Assembly (NCBI GenBank): GCA_008360955.1
Contig: LUCM01001707.1
Span: forward strand, 84,796-148,795
Source of the DNA: Fasciolopsis buskii
Lineage: Eukaryota; Platyhelminthes; Trematoda; Plagiorchiida; Fasciolidae
DNA length: 64,000 nucleotides
Direction of reading: 5' to 3'
Shown: positions 59,906 to 64,000 of the stretch, piece by piece
How positions within the stretch are numbered: position 1 is the stretch's first letter
Layout of the letters: each line of letters opens with the position of its first letter
Notes under the pieces: model-generated
Databases searched by the model: none
The model's input: only the letters and a program-made list of their open reading frames with translations
Told to the model about the DNA's origin: nothing
Translations under genes and position numbers: made by a program

Positions 59906-61224
59906 AGCCCACCCGAGATATTCAAATCTTGTTTTATGGCTCTTCTGCGTCCGCTAACTAAGATTCGTGTATCAAATGGGAACGACAAGACTATATCTGT
60001 ACTACAGAGGTATTAGCCTCAACGATATTATAGATAAGCTCTTTGCAGCCCTTCTGCTGAATCACTTGTTGCTGGTCGGTACCCACGAACACGCTCTGTC
60101 CAACGTGGTTTTCGTCGAGGAGGAGGTTGTGCTGACCAAGTTTTCACACTGCGTTGAATTCCAAACAACAGTGCAAGTTCTAGCGACCCACCACAGCGTA
60201 CTTCATTGACTTCCGCGCATCGTTCGCCTCCGTTGATAGACAGTGACTCTGGACCATACTTTAAAGCCGGGGGATGCCAGAAGTGTTACTGTTAGAGGCA
60301 TACTATTCGTCAATACAGGAGCACGTTCGCACCTATGGTGAGGAATCTGAAGGGTTCTCCCCTGACTGTGATGTTTTTCAGGGTTGCTCGCTGTCACCGA
60401 TTTTATTCGATTGCACCATAGGCTCGCCAATTAGGCCACAATCATTCGGGCACTGACCCCGAGTTCGCCGGCGACAATGTTATTCAACCTGTCCTAGGCC
60501 GGATTGTATGTGAAGCCATGGCTGTTGATTTGGAGGTAAACACAACTTCACAAGACCTATCATCTTGTATCCATACCAATGGTGACGCTAGAACAAGTGA
60601 TTTGCTTCATGTTCCTGAGCTCCGCTATCCACCCAAACGGGTTAAATTTCGCGTAGACTGTGCCACAAGAGTTTTTCAATCACTTCGAAAGTACGGAGGT
60701 CTAGCAGCGAAATAGGTCTCCGTATGGCGCTGCGCATTTGCCTTACTGCTGTCCACCCAGTCTTTACGTATGCATGCGAAACCTAAGAGTACACGATAGA
60801 AAACGGCAGAAATTTTCGACTATTGGTGTCTCCGATATATGGTCAGGATCAAAAGGTACAATTGCATCCTAAATGCCGCTGTGCTTTAGGACTATATGAA
60901 CGTCAAACGGTTCTCGTCGTTTCTCCAAAGATTTCCTTACAGCGGTTCTGCCATGTTCTTCGGCCACCAAGGACGGGATTAGCGAAAATGAACCTATTAC
61001 CGTCATCTTGTTCAAATGGGAAATGTCACCTTGATGGTCAACTGAAGACATTGGTTATCATTAATAAGACGGACATAAATCTCTTAGATCCTCAATCGAT
61101 TTTCGGATTACGATATTGGCTTAACTGAACTTTTCGGTGTTCAGACCTCGCTGCAGTTCGCAAAACATGGGCGGCCGCAATCAGAGATATCCAAGAAGCT
61201 GACTTGTCCTTTCGCAGGAGCTAG
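59905..61224 (+). pseudogene. Second, distinct RTE-type LINE, 5'-incomplete
   Basis: Begins inside the GPDG-x-PPE-x-FK block: DGSPPEIFKSCFMALLRPLTKI starts right where the tail of the preceding RTE copy ends. Then YRGISLNDIIDKLFAALLLN (60.0-60.06 kb), a shifted FRRGGGC-x-DQVFTLR, DCDVFQGCSLSPILFD (60.37-60.41 kb; usual GVRQGCPLSPFLF). The catalytic box at 60464-60475 reads FAGD instead of YADD. C-terminal: YWCLRYMVRI (60.82 kb) and CSDLAAVRKTWAAAIRDIQE...FRRS, ending at TAG 61222-61224. The C-terminal wording differs from the 10.4/58/62.7 kb family, so this is another RTE lineage. Confidence 0.75.
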
Positions 61225-61229
61225 TCACA

Positions 61230-61470
61230 AAATAAGTAGATTTGCGCGAATACCTGCAAGCTTACTAACTATTTGCTCGTCAACAACAGGATTTCCTGGA
61301 AGGGCGCTGCTGGCTCTCCAACCTCCCCATAGGCACATGAACGTTAGTCTCAAGAAAAGGCGGAGAGCTTTTTGACAGATATCATTTATGTCGACTTCAG
61401 CAACACTTTCGATAAAGTCCCACTTCGACTGGTAGTGAAGTTTCCTTGTTTAATATATCCAGCTCCGATA
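61230..61470 (+). pseudogene. Short LINE reverse transcriptase fragment
   Basis: QQDFLEGRCWLSNL (about 61.28-61.32 kb) and LTDIIYVDFSNTFDKVPLRLV (split: LTDIIYVDFSN, TFDKVPLRLV; 61.37-61.43 kb) match the QHGF-x-x-GRS-x-LSNLL and D-x-IYLDFSKAFDKVPH-x-x-L blocks of CR1/L2/jockey-type LINEs. The first palm Asp (VDF) is present. It begins within about 10 bases of the stop of the RTE relic before it. Confidence 0.65.
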
Positions 61471-62615
61471 CTAATAGATAATCAGAGAGCCTTAGAACCG
61501 GAGATGGCCGCATGGGGACCTGGATGCCCTCAAGCGTTAGTCGAAAATCTAGCAAAGAGATGTGTCACAAATATAGAGCAAAAGTGTTCTCTTTGATTAA
61601 CAATATGAAACAAAAGACAGGGTGTCCAGCTCACCCGGCTCCTCTTCCGCACCACCCGGAAATCCTGCACTAAAAGATACGTTCCTGCTATCTCACGGAG
61701 TTCCCGACGTTCCGACGAGACTCGGTTTAGCCTTGCCACACCCTCCGACCATAGGTCCCGAATAAGTCGGAAGGATTCAACCTCCAATATATACGGCCGA
61801 CGTAATACGTTCTGGGCTTACGTTCCCGACTCCGACACCACATTCGAGTATCAAGGTAGTCCTGTCCCGTGTACCTTTACTTGTCGAAAAGCTGACTTAA
61901 AGCGGGTGGCATTGACAATAAGCTCGCTAGCTGGGAATAATTTAATCAGAATATCTCGCAAATTTAATCTTTCCTGAGGTAAGGTCGCAGTGGCCTCAGA
62001 AATGTCCGCAATTAGGAAACATTAGTCCCCCGATAATCACACCTTTTTTCTCTGGGCTTGCGACAATGACCCACGGTCCCGACGTTCCAGGCTGTGTATC
62101 TGTTTCTTTCCTTAGGGACGCTCGTTGTTTTGGAAGAAACCCTGACTGTATCGGTCACCTGATAGCCTTGGCGACATAATAGACCTTTAGGTTTACTTTA
62201 ATTTTTAAAAATCGCCTCGACGGCCTCTGCATACAATGTAGGACTTAAGGCACAAGGAGCAGACATCTTTCGAAGTGGTTTCACAGCTTTTTGGATCCCA
62301 GAGACCGAGCGAATATCCCACGATTTTCACAGATCTTGAAGTGCATAATTCCGAAAATTTGCATTCCTCCTGGTTTAAATGCAAATGGGCCAATTAAAAC
62401 CACTGGGCATGCAGGCTTTTGGCTCTGAGGTCTACAGGTTGCTTGTATCCCACATAACTGTTTTCATGGAGCTTTTTGCATAAATTTCACACAATAGGCC
62501 GAAATAATAGCCAACAAATGACTATATATATATATATATTCACGTTTGGCGAGTCCTAGTTTGGATCGAAACGTCACGGTAAACGTACTAACTCATTGTA
62601 CGCCTTCTCAAAGGA

Positions 62616-62616
<1 letters not shown>
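61471..62616. other. No gene recognised
   Basis: Frames of up to 85 codons without motifs. A short TA run lies at about 62523-62540. Confidence 0.45.

Positions 62617-62655
<39 letters not shown>
62617..62655. repeat. (TA)n microsatellite at the 3' end of an RTE copy
   Basis: About 39 bases of TA repeat directly abutting the RTE 3' end. The copy at 10.4 kb has an ATG-trinucleotide tail at the same point, so this TA run probably grew from the element's own simple-repeat tail. Confidence 0.9.
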
Positions 62656-62657
<2 letters not shown>

Positions 62658-64000
62658 TCGTTCAGCGTTAAGCAGCAAGGCAAGCCTCACTGACCGCTAC
62701 CTTTCCCCGGAGTTGCACGTTTATTTAAAAAGAATGAATATCCTAGGGGAACAGGGAGTGGACCTACACAGGCGGGAAAAGATAAGATGCTGCTGCAGCC
62801 AACAAACGGAACACAGTTTAACTGTACAAACGCACGTGTTTCCAATCATTCTGATTCGATAGGAAATGACAGCACGATCGCCACTGTTCACGGTTCACTG
62901 CCATATCCTTCAGTGTCTCCAGCCAGCAGGTCGACGAGTTTTTCGGACCCCAACCACGAAGACGAAAACGTGAGACGCCTACTTTACCTAACTTTGATGT
63001 ACATTTTCTCATCTCACGTTGCTGCGTCATCTGTTGGCCTCCACATGGCTCCTTCCATTCCTTGGGAGAAAAACAAAATAGTGCATTGTATGGTAGACGA
63101 GTGTTCGTCATACACAACACGTGACCCAACCAGCGTAGTCTACTAAGTTTCATACGTTGAAACAAGCTATTTTCAGAAGTGGCACCCAATACCAGATTCT
63201 TCACCTTCACATTACTCACCCGGTCACTCCATCCAATCCTAGCCATACTACGTAAACATCGGTTGTCGAAAACCTCCAACCGACGAACATCGCCCACACG
63301 CATGCTCCACGTCTCGCAACCGTACAACAGAACTGAACGCACTGCAGCACAGTACACACGACCTTTCAACTTCACTTCCACTGAAATATCAGGCCGACGC
63401 CACAGGTGCTTCGGTCCAGCGTAAGCTGCTCGAGCCTTCGATATACGCGTGTTTACCCCCATTGTTGAACTACCATCGTTCGACACGCAGCTACCAAGGT
63501 AAGTGGGATGGTCCGCGGTCGTTATTTCCTCTCCATCCAGTATCAAGTTCGGCGCTGCTGTCTTCCAGTCCTGCAACAGTACTTTGCACTTTGAAGGTGC
63601 AAAGCACATGCCAAACCGAGCAACCAATCTCGACAGTCTATCTAGTGCCTGTTGTGCATGGTCCGCAGACTCGAACAGGCACACGACGTCGTCTGCATAG
63701 CTTCCCTCCACCTCCCAGTTCGACTTCTACATCCCGAAGACCTCCTAAAGCATCTTCCGTCAGTTCGTCCATGACGAAGTTGAACAAGAATGGAGAGATG
63801 GGACACCCTTGTCGAACGCCACTAGTCGTTTCGAATGAACTTGATAGTTCACCGTATACCCTAACGCGACCGTAGGTATGCGAGGACAATGCCCGCAACA
63901 GGTTCACAAACTTAGTTGGCATACCCTTCCAGTGGAGAGCACTGAGTAGTGCTGGTCGATCCACGGAGTCGAAAGCAACTTTCAAGTCGACGAAGACTAC
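62656..64000 (-). mobile_element. RTE-type LINE, copy 2, runs off the window end
   Basis: Minus strand. A frame of 297 codons (63711-62818) and one of 115 codons (63985-63638) together cover the palm to the C-terminus. They include FDSVDRPALLSALHWKGMP, GVRQGCPISPFLFNFVMDEL (63.83-63.77 kb), YADD at 63699-63688 (intact), FGMCFAPSKCKVLLQDW, YLGSCVSNDGS, CETWSMRVGDVRRLEVFDNR, WLGHVL, LRGWGPKNSS and LKDMAVNREQWRSC. It is the best-preserved element here. Compared with copy 1, 14 bases are missing immediately before YADD, which breaks the frame and removes the residues just before the catalytic motif. The 5' part, with the endonuclease if present, is beyond position 64000. Confidence 0.9.

Noticed and set aside
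62818..63711. 297-codon frame as a functional host gene
   Set aside because: It is the reverse-transcriptase palm and C-terminus of an RTE element whose upstream frame is broken by a 14-bp deletion.

Overview
This window looks like repeat-dominated, non-coding DNA from an animal, most likely a parasitic flatworm (trematode or cestode). That placement is an inference from the mix of retroelements: RTE and CR1-like LINEs, a Penelope-like element with a GIY-YIG domain, Ty3/Gypsy elements of the CsRn1 type, and a MULE-like gene with what appears to be a 36-nt micro-intron. No reading frame is convincingly a living cellular gene. Almost every recognisable coding stretch is a retroelement or transposon relic with frameshifts and stops, pieced together from short matches across frames. 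No rRNA, CRISPR array or intact tRNA was seen.

Layout. 1-6.7 kb: mostly unrecognised, with a possible BEL/Pao gag scrap and a possible tRNA-derived SINE. 6.7-8.1 kb: a Penelope-like fragment enclosed by two perfect 98-bp inverted arms. 10.4-11.7 kb: a 5'-truncated RTE LINE (minus). 13.2-14.8 kb: a CR1-like LINE (plus). 15.9-17.4 kb: a decayed MULE/ZSWIM-type transposase with an N-terminal zinc-binding domain, a DDE-like region and a C-terminal PHD finger. 17.7-18.4 kb: AT-rich low-complexity DNA. 22.5-26.4 kb: Ty3/Gypsy relic 1. 30.9-32.9 kb: LINE (minus). 33.1-33.4 kb: a possible solo LTR. 40.7-46.4 kb: three CR1-like relics in a row (plus). 47.8-53 kb: Ty3/Gypsy relic 2 between two related LTR-like repeats. 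53.4-56.5 kb: a nearly full-length CR1/L2-like LINE (minus). 56.5-61.5 kb: four LINE pieces end to end. 62.6-64 kb: a second RTE copy running off the window end.

The pieces do not form a pathway; they record successive insertions and decay. Seven of eleven reverse-transcriptase catalytic motifs have lost one of the two adjacent aspartates, and the two RTE copies on the minus strand are the least decayed. The most unusual items are the MULE-like gene (micro-intron, PHD finger with a stop at a zinc ligand), the perfect inverted arms around the Penelope-like fragment, and the RTE-into-RTE junction near 59.9 kb.
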